Source: Burkholderia sp. WAC0059
GTDB taxonomy: Bacteria; Pseudomonadota; Gammaproteobacteria; Burkholderiales; Burkholderiaceae
NCBI RefSeq assembly: GCF_002870125.1
Contig: NZ_PNEO01000017.1
Coordinates: 1 to 64,000 of the forward strand
Length of the DNA: 64,000 nt
Direction of reading: 5' to 3'
This document shows, one piece after another, positions 26,755 to 34,342 of this stretch. The notes beneath the pieces were generated by a model. That model saw only the letters and a program-made list of their open reading frames with translations, was not told where the DNA came from and did not search any database. Every line of letters starts with the position of its first letter. The stretch's first letter is position 1. A program made the translations under genes and the position numbers.

Positions 26755-26823
26755 CACACTCACCTGAATTCCTGTTAAGCGCGACCCGAAGGTCGCCTGC
26801 ACGACGCCGGCCCGCGGCCGGAT

Positions 26824-27606
26824 TTATTTCGTCGCGCGCCCGGCTTGCGCCGCGGCATTGCAAATCGCAAGAAAATCCGCGCTCTTGAGCGAAGCGCCGC
26901 CGATCAGCCCGCCGTCGATATCGGCCTGACCGAAGAGCTCCGCCGCATTATCCGGCTTTACGCTGCCGCCATAAAGCAACGGCACGTCCGCCACGCCGGC
27001 GCCCTTGCCCGCGAGACGCGCGCGTAGCAGCGCGTGCACCTGCTGCGCCTGCTCCGCCGTCGCGCTGCGGCCCGTGCCGATCGCCCAGACCGGCTCGTAA
27101 GCCACGACGATGCGCGCCGCCTGCTCCGGCGACAGAGAAGCCAGCACCGCGTCGAGCTGCCCGGCTACGACCACATCGGTCGAGCCCGACTCGCGCTGTT
27201 CGAGCGTTTCGCCGACGCAGACGATCGGCGTGAGGCCCGCCGCCAGCGCGCGCTGCGTCTTGATCGCAACCAGCCCGGAGCTCTCGGCGTGCCCGGCGCG
27301 CCGCTCGGAGTGGCCCACGATCGCCAGCGCCGCGCCGAAGTCGGCCACCATCGCGGCGGCCACTTCACCGGTGTAGGCTCCTTGCTCATGGGCCGAAACG
27401 TCCTGCGCTCCCCACGCGACAAGGCTTTCCGCCAGCAGCGCCTGCGCCTGCGGCAAATACGGATACGGCACGCACACGCCGACCCGCACGTCGGCCGGCA
27501 ACGCCCGGCTGCCGTCGGCAACGGCCCGCAGCAACGCGGCGTTCTCCGCAAGACGGCCGTGCATTTTCCAGTTTCCGACTACCAGTTTGGCTCGTTGTTT
27601 CGACAT
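26824..27606 (-). CDS. tpiA: triose-phosphate isomerase
   Basis: A 260-residue (beta/alpha)8 enzyme that interconverts dihydroxyacetone phosphate and glyceraldehyde 3-phosphate. Catalytic residues are visible: Asn and Lys in VVGNWKMHG, His in IVGHSERR and Glu in VAYEPVWAIGTG. The phosphate-binding loop GGSVKPDN is also present. It has its own promoter at 27656-27685 and leads the tpiA-secG-tRNA-Leu unit. Confidence 0.97.
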   Translation of the reverse strand: MSKQRAKLVVGNWKMHGRLAENAALLRAVADGSRALPADVRVGVCVPYPYLPQAQALLAESLVAWGAQDVSAHEQGAYTGEVAAAMVADFGAALAIVGHSERRAGHAESSGLVAIKTQRALAAGLTPIVCVGETLEQRESGSTDVVVAGQLDAVLASLSPEQAARIVVAYEPVWAIGTGRSATAEQAQQVHALLRARLAGKGAGVADVPLLYGGSVKPDNAAELFGQADIDGGLIGGASLKSADFLAICNAAAQAGRATK

Positions 27607-27655
27607 TGTTCCGATTCGCAGAGTCGCGGTTTTAAAAACGGGAGCAAAACGCGCA

Positions 27656-27685
27656 ATTTTACCGCGGCGAGTCCGGCCCGGTCAA
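27656..27685 (-). promoter_or_regulatory. sigma-70-type promoter for tpiA-secG
   Basis: On the minus strand TTGACC (27680-27685) and TAAAAT (27656-27661) are separated by 18 bp, about 45 bp before the tpiA ATG. The pair is near consensus and lies in an A+T-rich patch. Confidence 0.65.
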
Positions 27686-27719
27686 ACCGACCCGGCAAAA
27701 ACGCTCGCGCATCAAGCGC

Positions 27720-28739
27720 TTAAGCGCCGGTTGCGCCCCAGTCCAGCACGATCTTGCCGATGTGGGCGCTGCTCTCCATCAACGCGTGCGCCTCGGCGGC
27801 CTGCGCGGCCGGAAACACGCGAAACACGACGGGCCGGATGCGGCCCTCTTCAAGCAGCGGCCAGACGCGCGCCTTCAACTGCGCCGCGATCTTCGCCTTG
27901 AACTCGACAGGCCGCGCACGCAGCGTCGAACCCGTGATCGTCAGCCGGCGGCGCATGATCTGGTTCAGGCTCACCTCGGCCTTCGACCCGCCCAGCATCG
28001 CAATCAGCACGAGACGGCCGCCATCGGCGAGCGCCGACAGTTCGCGCGGCACGTAGTTGCCGCCGACCATGTCGAGAATCACGTCGACGCCTCGGTCGTT
28101 CGTCAGCGCCTTCACGACCTCGACGAAATCCTCGCGGCGATAGTCGATCGCGCGCTCCGCGCCGAGCGCCTCGCACGCGCGGCACTTTTCTTCGGAGCCC
28201 GCGGTCGCGAACACGCGAAAGCCCAGCGCGTGCGCGATCTGGATCGCCGTCACGCCGATTCCGCTCGAGCCGCCCTGCACGAGCAGCGTCTCGTTCGCCC
28301 CGCCCTCGCCCGCACCGAGTTGCGCACGGTCGAACACGTTGCTCCAGACCGTGAAAAAAGTCTCGGGCAGCGACGCCGCCTCGACGTCGGACAGCCCTTT
28401 CGGCACAGGCAGGCACTGCGCGAGCGGCGCAGCGACGTATTCGGCGTAGCCGCCGCCCGCGATCAGCGCACAGACACGATCGCCGAGCTCAAGACCGAAC
28501 GGATTGTGCTTCGCGTCGAGCGCGCCGCCGACGATCTCGCCCGCCACCTCGAGCCCCGGCAGATCGGAGATGCCCGGCGGCGGCGCATACGCGCCCTTGC
28601 GCTGAAACACGTCGGGCCGGTTGACGCCTGCGGCCGCCACCCGGATCAGCACCTCGCCCGCCTTCGGTTCGGGTGTCGGCCGCTCGGCCAGCGCCAGCAC
28701 CTCGGGCGCGCCGAATTCGGTAATCTCGATCGCTCTCAT
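27720..28739 (-). CDS. NAD(P)H quinone oxidoreductase, PIG3 / zeta-crystallin type
   Basis: A 339-residue zinc-free medium-chain dehydrogenase/reductase. The N-terminal GroES-like part contains AAAGVNRPDVFQRKGAYAPP, a signature of the PIG3 family of quinone oxidoreductases. The nucleotide site is LLVQGGSSGIGVTAIQIA. Family members reduce quinones with NADPH. The ATG at 28739 (MRAIEITEFG) is the family start; the open frame upstream to 28901 is not similar. It lies after the pnp terminator, so it is likely a separate transcript. Confidence 0.92.
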   Translation of the reverse strand: MRAIEITEFGAPEVLALAERPTPEPKAGEVLIRVAAAGVNRPDVFQRKGAYAPPPGISDLPGLEVAGEIVGGALDAKHNPFGLELGDRVCALIAGGGYAEYVAAPLAQCLPVPKGLSDVEAASLPETFFTVWSNVFDRAQLGAGEGGANETLLVQGGSSGIGVTAIQIAHALGFRVFATAGSEEKCRACEALGAERAIDYRREDFVEVVKALTNDRGVDVILDMVGGNYVPRELSALADGGRLVLIAMLGGSKAEVSLNQIMRRRLTITGSTLRARPVEFKAKIAAQLKARVWPLLEEGRIRPVVFRVFPAAQAAEAHALMESSAHIGKIVLDWGATGA

Positions 28740-28809
28740 CCGCGCCTCCCCAAGTCCGGATTGCGTTGCGCCCGCCTTCGGCACGCGCAACGCAATCCAT
28801 CCTCCATGA

Positions 28810-28845
28810 AAAACGGCCGGCACGCGTCTCGCGTTGCCGGCCGTC
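28810..28845 (-). terminator. Rho-independent terminator after pnp
   Basis: On the minus strand ACGGCCGGC(A)ACGCG pairs with CGCGTGCCGGCCGT around a 3-nt loop with one bulged A, followed by TTTTT. It starts 13 bp after the pnp stop codon. Confidence 0.9.
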
Positions 28846-28857
28846 GTGCCTGCCACG

Positions 28858-31017
28858 TTACTGCTGCGGCGTCGGCTCGCCCTGCGGGGCGCCGCCTTCA
28901 CCGCCGGCCGCCTCGTTCAGCAACGCCTTGGCGGACAGACGCACACGACCCTTCTCGTCCGTCTGGATGACCTTCACCTTCACCTGCTGGCCTTCCTTCA
29001 GGTAGTCGTTGATGTCCTTGATGCGCTCGTTCACGATTTCCGAGATGTGCAGCAGGCCGTCCTTGCCCGGCAGCAGGTTCACGATCGCGCCGAAGTCCAG
29101 CAGCTTGAGCACCGTGCCCTCGTAGACCTGGCCCACCTCGACATCGGCCGTGATGTTCTCGATGCGCTTCTTCGCCTCGGCCATCCCTTCGCTCGACGTG
29201 CTCGCGATCGTCACGACGCCGTCGTCGGAAATGTCGATGGTCGTGCCGGTTTCCTCGGTCAGCGCGCGGATCACCGAACCGCCCTTGCCGATCACGTCGC
29301 GGATCTTCTCCGGGTTGATCTTGATGGTGATCATGCGCGGAGCGAACGCCGACAGCTCCGTGCTCGCGCCCGACACCGCGCCCTTCATCTTGCCGAGAAT
29401 ATGCAGGCGGCCTTCCTTCGCCTGCTCGAGCGCGACCTGCATGATTTCCTTCGTGATGCCCTGGATCTTGATGTCCATTTGCAGCGCCGTCACGCCGTCA
29501 GCCGTGCCGGCCACCTTGAAGTCCATATCGCCGAGGTGATCCTCGTCGCCGAGGATGTCGGTCAGCACGGCGAACTTGTTGCCGTCGAGGATCAGGCCCA
29601 TCGCGATGCCCGCGACGTGCGCCTTCATCGGCACGCCGGCGTCCATCAGCGCGAGACAGCCGCCGCAGACCGACGCCATCGACGACGAACCGTTCGACTC
29701 GGTGATTTCCGATACGACGCGGATCGAGTAGCCGAATTCGTCGGCGCCGGGCAGGCACGCGACGAGCGCGCGCTTGGCGAGGCGGCCATGGCCGATCTCG
29801 CGGCGCTTCGGCGAGCCGACGCGGCCCGTTTCGCCGGTCGCGAACGGCGGCATGTTGTAGTGGAGCATGAAGCGGTCGCGGTATTCGCCTTCGAGCGCGT
29901 CGATGATCTGCTCGTCGCCCTTCGTGCCGAGCGTCGCGACGACGAGCGCCTGCGTCTCGCCGCGCGTGAAGAGCGCGGAGCCGTGCGTGCGCGGCAGCAC
30001 GCCCGTGCGAATCTCGATCGGACGCACGGTGCGCGTGTCGCGGCCGTCGATGCGCGGCTCGCCGTTCAGGATCTGCGAACGGACGATCTTCGCCTCGAGG
30101 TCGAACAGCACGTTGCCGACGGTCGCCTTGTCGGCGGCCGTGGTGCCCGCCGTCGCCGCTTCGGCTTCGAGCTTCGCGGACGTCGTCGAGTAGACTTCCT
30201 TGAGCTTCGTCGAGCGGGCCTGCTTGTCGCGCAGTTGGTAGGCGGCAAGCAGTTCGTTGTAGGCGATGTCGGTGATGCGCGCGATCAGCGCCTCGTCCTT
30301 CGGCGCCGGCTGCCAGTCCCACTCGGGCTTGCCGCCCTCGCGCACGAGTTCGTGGATCGCGTCGATCGCGGTCTGCATCTGCGCGTGACCGAACACCACG
30401 GCGCCGAGCATCACGTCCTCGGGCAACTGGTCCGCTTCCGATTCCACCATCAGCACCGCGCGCTCCGTGCCGGCGACGACGAGGTCAAGACGCGACGCCT
30501 TGATCTGCGCGCGCGTCGGATTGAGCACGTACTCGTTGTCGATGTAGGCGACGCGCGCGGCGCCCACGGGACCGTTGAACGGCAGGCCCGACACGGCGAG
30601 CGCGGCCGACGCGCCGATCAGCGCGGGGATGTCGGCCGGGATATCCGGGTTGATCGACAGCACGTGCACGACGACCTGCACTTCGTTATAGAAGCCTTCC
30701 GGGAAGAGCGGGCGCAGCGGACGGTCGATGAGGCGCGAGATCAGCGTCTCGCCTTCGGACGGACGGCCTTCGCGGCGGAAGAAGCCGCCCGGGATCTTGC
30801 CGGCCGAGTAGGTCTTCTCGATGTAGTCGACGGTAAGCGGGAAGAAATCCTGGCCGGGCTTGGCCGTCTTCGCGCCGACGACGGTCGCGAGCACGACGGT
30901 GTCCTCGACGTCGACGAGCACGGCGCCACCCGCCTGACGGGCGATCTCACCCGTCTCGAGCCGCACCGTGTGCTGGCCCCATTTGAATTCCTTCACGACT
31001 TTGTTGAACATGGACAT
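28858..31017 (-). CDS. pnp: polyribonucleotide nucleotidyltransferase (PNPase)
   Basis: A 719-residue phosphorolytic 3'-5' exoribonuclease of RNA decay. It has two RNase PH-like domains (about residues 1-230 and 310-550), with FFPLTVDYIEK and GGFFRREGRPSEGE in the first. These are followed by a KH domain (MITIKINPEKIRDVIGKGG) and an S1 domain (GQVYEGTVLKLLDFGAIVNL). The start at 31017 (MSMFNKVVKE) is supported by AAGGAG 5 nt upstream; an in-frame upstream ATG at 31041 lacks this. It follows rpsO as in many proteobacteria. A long leader hairpin at 31117-31157 suggests RNase III-dependent autoregulation as in E. coli. Confidence 0.97.
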   Translation of the reverse strand: MSMFNKVVKEFKWGQHTVRLETGEIARQAGGAVLVDVEDTVVLATVVGAKTAKPGQDFFPLTVDYIEKTYSAGKIPGGFFRREGRPSEGETLISRLIDRPLRPLFPEGFYNEVQVVVHVLSINPDIPADIPALIGASAALAVSGLPFNGPVGAARVAYIDNEYVLNPTRAQIKASRLDLVVAGTERAVLMVESEADQLPEDVMLGAVVFGHAQMQTAIDAIHELVREGGKPEWDWQPAPKDEALIARITDIAYNELLAAYQLRDKQARSTKLKEVYSTTSAKLEAEAATAGTTAADKATVGNVLFDLEAKIVRSQILNGEPRIDGRDTRTVRPIEIRTGVLPRTHGSALFTRGETQALVVATLGTKGDEQIIDALEGEYRDRFMLHYNMPPFATGETGRVGSPKRREIGHGRLAKRALVACLPGADEFGYSIRVVSEITESNGSSSMASVCGGCLALMDAGVPMKAHVAGIAMGLILDGNKFAVLTDILGDEDHLGDMDFKVAGTADGVTALQMDIKIQGITKEIMQVALEQAKEGRLHILGKMKGAVSGASTELSAFAPRMITIKINPEKIRDVIGKGGSVIRALTEETGTTIDISDDGVVTIASTSSEGMAEAKKRIENITADVEVGQVYEGTVLKLLDFGAIVNLLPGKDGLLHISEIVNERIKDINDYLKEGQQVKVKVIQTDEKGRVRLSAKALLNEAAGGEGGAPQGEPTPQQ

Positions 31018-31056
31018 GGTCACTCCTTCATTCTCGTTCATTGATTGTCACGCCGT

Positions 31057-31069
31057 GCCCCGCCGGGGC
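31057..31069 (-). repeat. GC-rich palindrome in the pnp leader
   Basis: GCCCC and GGGGC pair around a 3-nt loop, about 40 bp before the pnp start. No U-tract follows, so it is not a terminator. It is part of the structured pnp 5' leader. Confidence 0.4.
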
Positions 31070-31116
31070 GGCACGGCCGGTCGTGACCGGACGTCGCGGG
31101 AAGAGGAGTGTTATGC

Positions 31117-31157
31117 CATTCCAGAGGATCGCCCCGTTTCGACGACCCGCTGGAATG
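31117..31157 (-). promoter_or_regulatory. long hairpin in the pnp 5' leader (candidate RNase III site)
   Basis: On the minus strand CATTCCAG pairs with CTGGAATG. Inside it, GGGTCGTC pairs with GGCGATCC (with wobble pairs) across a short loop, making a nearly continuous stem of about 16 bp. In E. coli, RNase III cuts a comparable stem in the pnp leader and PNPase then represses its own mRNA. The same use here is inference from position and shape. Confidence 0.55.
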
Positions 31158-31233
31158 ACACAAAGCTCTGCCCCGAAATCCGGCCAGCCTGCGTACTGCA
31201 TGCCCGGCGCGCACCACATGAAGCGCACCGTTC

Positions 31234-31275
31234 AAAAACAAAATGCCTGCATCAGTGATTGACTGACACAGGCAT
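31234..31275 (-). terminator. Rho-independent terminator between rpsO and pnp
   Basis: On the minus strand ATGCCTGTGTCAGT pairs with ACTGATGCAGGCAT (two G-U pairs) around CAATC and is followed by TTTTGTTTTTG. It sits 22 bp after the rpsO stop. Some read-through into pnp is usual for this gene pair. Confidence 0.9.
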
Positions 31276-31296
31276 CTTGTTGAGACGACCGTCCGG

Positions 31297-31566
31297 TTAC
31301 TTGCGCAGACCCAGTTTCTCGATCAGCGAGCGGTAACGATCAGCGTCCTTGCCCTTCAGGTAGTCGAGCAGCTTGCGGCGGCGGCTCACCATGCGCAGCA
31401 GGCCGCGGCGGCTGTGGTGATCCTTCGCGTGGGACTTGAAGTGAACGGTCAGTTCGTTGATGCGGGACGTCAGCAACGCCACCTGGACTTCGGGCGAACC
31501 CGTATCGTTGGTGCCACGCGCGAATTGCGCGACGACGTCGGACTTCTTGATATCTGCTACGGACAT
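31297..31566 (-). CDS. rpsO: 30S ribosomal protein S15
   Basis: An 89-residue small-subunit protein that binds 16S rRNA early in assembly and contacts 23S rRNA. It is recognised by GTNDTGSPEVQVALLTSRIN and the DHHSRRGLLRMVSRRRKLL block. Length is exactly that of E. coli S15. It has an extended -10 promoter upstream and a terminator downstream. Confidence 0.98.
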   Translation of the reverse strand: MSVADIKKSDVVAQFARGTNDTGSPEVQVALLTSRINELTVHFKSHAKDHHSRRGLLRMVSRRRKLLDYLKGKDADRYRSLIEKLGLRK

Positions 31567-31635
31567 TTAAGTTTCCTTTGAATCGACAGGCGGTCACGGA
31601 AGAAAGGCCGTGCCGTGGGTTACGACAAGACGCGC

Positions 31636-31664
31636 ATTGTAGCACAGGGCGCGAGGGCCGCGAA
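31636..31664 (-). promoter_or_regulatory. promoter for rpsO
   Basis: On the minus strand TGCTACAAT forms an extended -10 (hexamer at 31636-31641), with a weak -35 TTCGCG (31659-31664) at 17 bp. The predicted leader is about 63 nt, long enough for the usual S15 autoregulatory site. Confidence 0.55.
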
Positions 31665-31799
31665 CAGGGGCGTAAGCCCGGCTCCGGAAGCCGCCCGGCC
31701 CGTCCGCCGGCAGCATTGCGTGGGCGTTTGGCGCCGGCCGTGTCAAAATGGGGGCCAACCATGACGGCGCCCGCCGGATTCTCGCCTTCAGGAGCATTC

Positions 31800-32357
31800 A
31801 TGACCCGCTTATCCGCCGCCGCCCGCGCCCTGCGCTCGCTGTCCGTGCGCCGCGGCACGAAGACCTGCGCGGCCCTGCTGGCCTGCGCCGCCACGCTGGC
31901 GCTCACGGGCTGCGCCCAGCCATGGCAGGAGTTCCACGCCGGCGACGACGCTTCGGCGGTCGTCGCCCGCTTCGGCCCGCCGCACGAAACCTACGACCTG
32001 CCCGACGGCGGCCGGCGCCTGATGTGGCCGACGCAGCCGATGGGCGAGACCACGGTCGCGGCCGACATCGACGCGGCCGGCAAGGTGATCAACGTGCGCC
32101 AGGTGCTGCAGCCGAACGAGTTCTACCGTGCCGATATCGGCAAGTGGACGCGCACCGACGTGCTCGTGAACTTCGGCCGCCCCGAGGAAACGTCCTACTT
32201 CCCGCTGATGCACCGCGACGTCTGGACCTACCGGTACGAGGAAGCCGGCATCTGGTACATGCTCTACAGCTTCTACTTCGACGAGAACGGCATCCTGCGC
32301 ATCACGCAGAAGACGCCGGACCCGCTGCACGACCAGGAAGACCGCAACCTGCGCTGA
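31800..32357 (+). CDS. putative outer-membrane-assembly type lipoprotein (hypothetical)
   Basis: A 185-residue lipoprotein. A signal peptide with a hydrophobic stretch ending in LALTGC provides a lipobox, so the mature protein should begin with a lipidated Cys. AGGAG at 1790-1794 of the 30-kb block (31790-31794) supports the ATG at 31800. The mature part holds two similar halves (ARFGPPHETYDLPDGGRRLMW and VNFGRPEETSYFPLMHRDVW), each like a small SmpA/OmlA-type beta motif. This suggests an envelope role, but it is not a named family that I can confirm. Confidence 0.8.
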   Translation: MTRLSAAARALRSLSVRRGTKTCAALLACAATLALTGCAQPWQEFHAGDDASAVVARFGPPHETYDLPDGGRRLMWPTQPMGETTVAADIDAAGKVINVRQVLQPNEFYRADIGKWTRTDVLVNFGRPEETSYFPLMHRDVWTYRYEEAGIWYMLYSFYFDENGILRITQKTPDPLHDQEDRNLR

Positions 32358-32441
32358 ACGGCCCGGTTAACGCCGGCATAAAGCCAGGCCCCGAGCCCGA
32401 CTCCGCGTCTGCCCGGACCCGGGGCTGGTATGACGCGGAAC

Positions 32442-32484
32442 CCGGCGAGGCCTGCCCGCGGCATAGCGCGGCGGGCCTCGCCGG
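32442..32484. terminator. bidirectional hairpin between convergent lipoprotein and leuA genes
   Basis: CCGGCGAGGCC (32442-32452) pairs with GGCCTCGCCGG (32474-32484), with an additional inner CCCGC/GCGGG pairing. It lies between two convergent stop codons. No T-tract follows on either strand, so it may act as a Rho-assisted terminator or mRNA 3' end protector. Confidence 0.5.
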
Positions 32485-32489
32485 CGCGA

Positions 32490-34034
32490 TTACGGACGTT
32501 GCGGATTGAGCTTGTCGGCGTTCGAATGGAGCTTGTTCAACGCCGAGATGTACGCCTTCGCCGATGCCGCGACGATGTCCGGATCGGTGCCGACGCCGTT
32601 CACGATGCGCCCGGCCTTCGAGAGCCGCACCGTCACCTCGCCCTGCGCCTGGGTGCCCGTCGTGATCGCGTTCACCGAGTAGAGCAGCAGCTCGGAGCCG
32701 CTGCCCACCTCGGTTTCGATCGCGTTCAGCGTCGCATCGACGGGCCCGTTGCCGGCCGCCTCGCCCGTCACTTCCCGGCCCGCCACCGAGAACACGATCC
32801 GCGCGTGCGGACGTTCGCCGGTCTCCGAATGCTGTGCGAGCGACACGAACTTGTAGTGCTCGTGATCCTGCGCCTCGGCCGACTCTTCGCCGACGATGGC
32901 GATGATGTCCTCGTCGAAAATCTCCGCCTTGCGGTCGGCCAGTTCCTTGAAGCGCGCGAACGCGTTGTTCAGGTCGTGCTCGCTGTCGAGCGTGATGCCG
33001 AGTTCCTGGAGACGCTGCTTGAACGCGTTTCGCCCCGACAGCTTGCCGAGCACGATCTTGTTCGCGGTCCAGCCCACGTCTTCCGCGCGCATGATTTCAT
33101 AGGTGTCGCGCGCCTTCAGCACGCCGTCCTGGTGGATGCCCGACGCGTGCGCGAACGCGTTGGCGCCGACCACTGCCTTGTTCGGCTGCACGACGAAGCC
33201 GGTGATCTGCGAGACGAGCTTCGAGGCCGACACGATCTGCGTCGCGTCGATGCCGAGTTCGAGACCGAAATAGTCCTTGCGCGTCTTCACGGCCATCACG
33301 ATTTCCTCGAGCGACGTGTTGCCCGCGCGCTCGCCGAGACCGTTGATCGTGCACTCCACCTGGCGTGCGCCGCCGATCTGCACGCCGGCCAGCGAATTGG
33401 CGACCGCCATGCCGAGGTCGTTGTGACAGTGCACCGAGAAGACGGCCTTGTCCGAGTTCGGAATGCGCTCGCGCAGCGTCTTCACGAGGTTGCCGTAGAG
33501 CTCGGGCACGCCGTAGCCGACCGTGTCGGCGATGTTGATCGTGGTCGCGCCTTCGGCGATCACGGCCTCGAGCACGCGGCACAGAAAGTCGATGTCCGAG
33601 CGGCTGCCGTCCTCGGGCGAGAACTCGACGTCGTCGGTGAACTGGCGCGCGAAGCGCACCGCGAGCTTCGCCTGCTCGAACACCTGGTCCGGCGTCATGC
33701 GCAGCTTCTTCTCCATGTGCAGCGGCGAGGTCGCGATGAACGTGTGGATCCGCGAGCGTGCGGCCGGCTTGAGCGCGTCGGCGGCCCGCTGGATGTCCTT
33801 GTCGTTCGCGCGGGCAAGCGAGCAGACCGTGCTTTCCCTGATCTGCGAGGCGATCGTCTGGATGGCGTCGAAGTCGCCGTTCGAGCTGGCCGCGAAGCCC
33901 GCCTCGATCACGTCGACGCGCAGCCGTTCGAGCTGCTTCGCGATGCGGATTTTTTCTTCCTTCGTCATCGACGCGCCGGGCGATTGTTCGCCGTCACGCA
34001 GCGTCGTGTCGAAAATGATCAGTTTGTCTGCCAT
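32490..34034 (-). CDS. leuA: 2-isopropylmalate synthase
   Basis: A 514-residue enzyme that condenses 2-oxoisovalerate with acetyl-CoA in the first committed step of leucine synthesis. The catalytic TIM barrel begins FDTTLRDGEQSPGASM, and HCHNDLGMAVANSLAG carries the metal-binding His pair. The C-terminal part (about residues 385-510) is the leucine-sensing allosteric domain. The ATG at 34034 (MADKLIIFD) is the family start; an in-frame upstream ATG at 34061 lacks support. The 200-nt leader contains a Leu-rich reading frame (34152-34235), so expression is probably controlled by leucine supply. Confidence 0.97.
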   Translation of the reverse strand: MADKLIIFDTTLRDGEQSPGASMTKEEKIRIAKQLERLRVDVIEAGFAASSNGDFDAIQTIASQIRESTVCSLARANDKDIQRAADALKPAARSRIHTFIATSPLHMEKKLRMTPDQVFEQAKLAVRFARQFTDDVEFSPEDGSRSDIDFLCRVLEAVIAEGATTINIADTVGYGVPELYGNLVKTLRERIPNSDKAVFSVHCHNDLGMAVANSLAGVQIGGARQVECTINGLGERAGNTSLEEIVMAVKTRKDYFGLELGIDATQIVSASKLVSQITGFVVQPNKAVVGANAFAHASGIHQDGVLKARDTYEIMRAEDVGWTANKIVLGKLSGRNAFKQRLQELGITLDSEHDLNNAFARFKELADRKAEIFDEDIIAIVGEESAEAQDHEHYKFVSLAQHSETGERPHARIVFSVAGREVTGEAAGNGPVDATLNAIETEVGSGSELLLYSVNAITTGTQAQGEVTVRLSKAGRIVNGVGTDPDIVAASAKAYISALNKLHSNADKLNPQRP

Positions 34035-34151
34035 TTCTGGTCTCCAGGGGGACTCGTTCAATGTCGGGAAGATACCAACGGAATTCGGGTATTCGCGCCA
34101 CCGCTGGCGACGCTGAACAACGAACGAGGCAGACGCGGAGGGCGAAAACGG

Positions 34152-34235
34152 TCAGCGCGGCAGGCGCGCTAGCGCTAGCACGCGTAGCGGCGCGCCGGCT
34201 TGCGGGAGAAGGAGGGAGAGCGTGAAAGTCACCAT
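34152..34235 (-). CDS. candidate leucine leader peptide of leuA (27 residues)
   Basis: A 27-residue reading frame, MVTFTLSLLLPQAGAP then LRVLALARLPR, with eight Leu, four of them in residues 6-10. The Leu codons are CTC, CTC, CTT, CTC, CTA, CTA, CTA and CTG. CTA should be very rare in this G+C-rich DNA, and the E. coli leuL peptide also uses CTA runs to sense leucyl-tRNA. The ATG falls 7 nt after the -10 hexamer, at the predicted transcription start, and has no Shine-Dalgarno, so it would be translated leaderless. It lies 117 nt ahead of leuA. The assignment rests on composition and position; translation is unproven. Confidence 0.6.
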   Translation of the reverse strand: MVTFTLSLLLPQAGAPLRVLALARLPR

Positions 34236-34242
34236 GCCGGCG

Positions 34243-34271
34243 AATATAGCGGGATTCGGCCGAACGCGCAA
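34243..34271 (-). promoter_or_regulatory. promoter of the leuA leader transcript
   Basis: On the minus strand TTGCGC (34266-34271) and TATATT (34243-34248) are spaced by exactly 17 bp. The expected start of transcription, near 34236, coincides with the first base of the Leu-rich leader ORF. Confidence 0.65.
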
Positions 34272-34342
34272 TCGGGGGCGCTCCGCGCCGGGGAACCCGG
34301 CGCGCGCCACCGCAACGACGGCGTGCACCGGCCGCGCCGCAC

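Larger units (their letters stand above)
34035..34342 (-). other. leuA 5' leader and pssA-leuA intergenic region
   Basis: The 308 bp between pssA and leuA contain a promoter (34243-34271), a leucine-rich short reading frame (34152-34235) and downstream leader RNA. In the leader, CTCGTTC (minus strand, near 34120) can pair with GAACGAG near 34052, just ahead of the GGAG used by leuA. This pairing could influence access to the ribosome binding site. I did not find a classical terminator with a U-tract. Confidence 0.55.
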
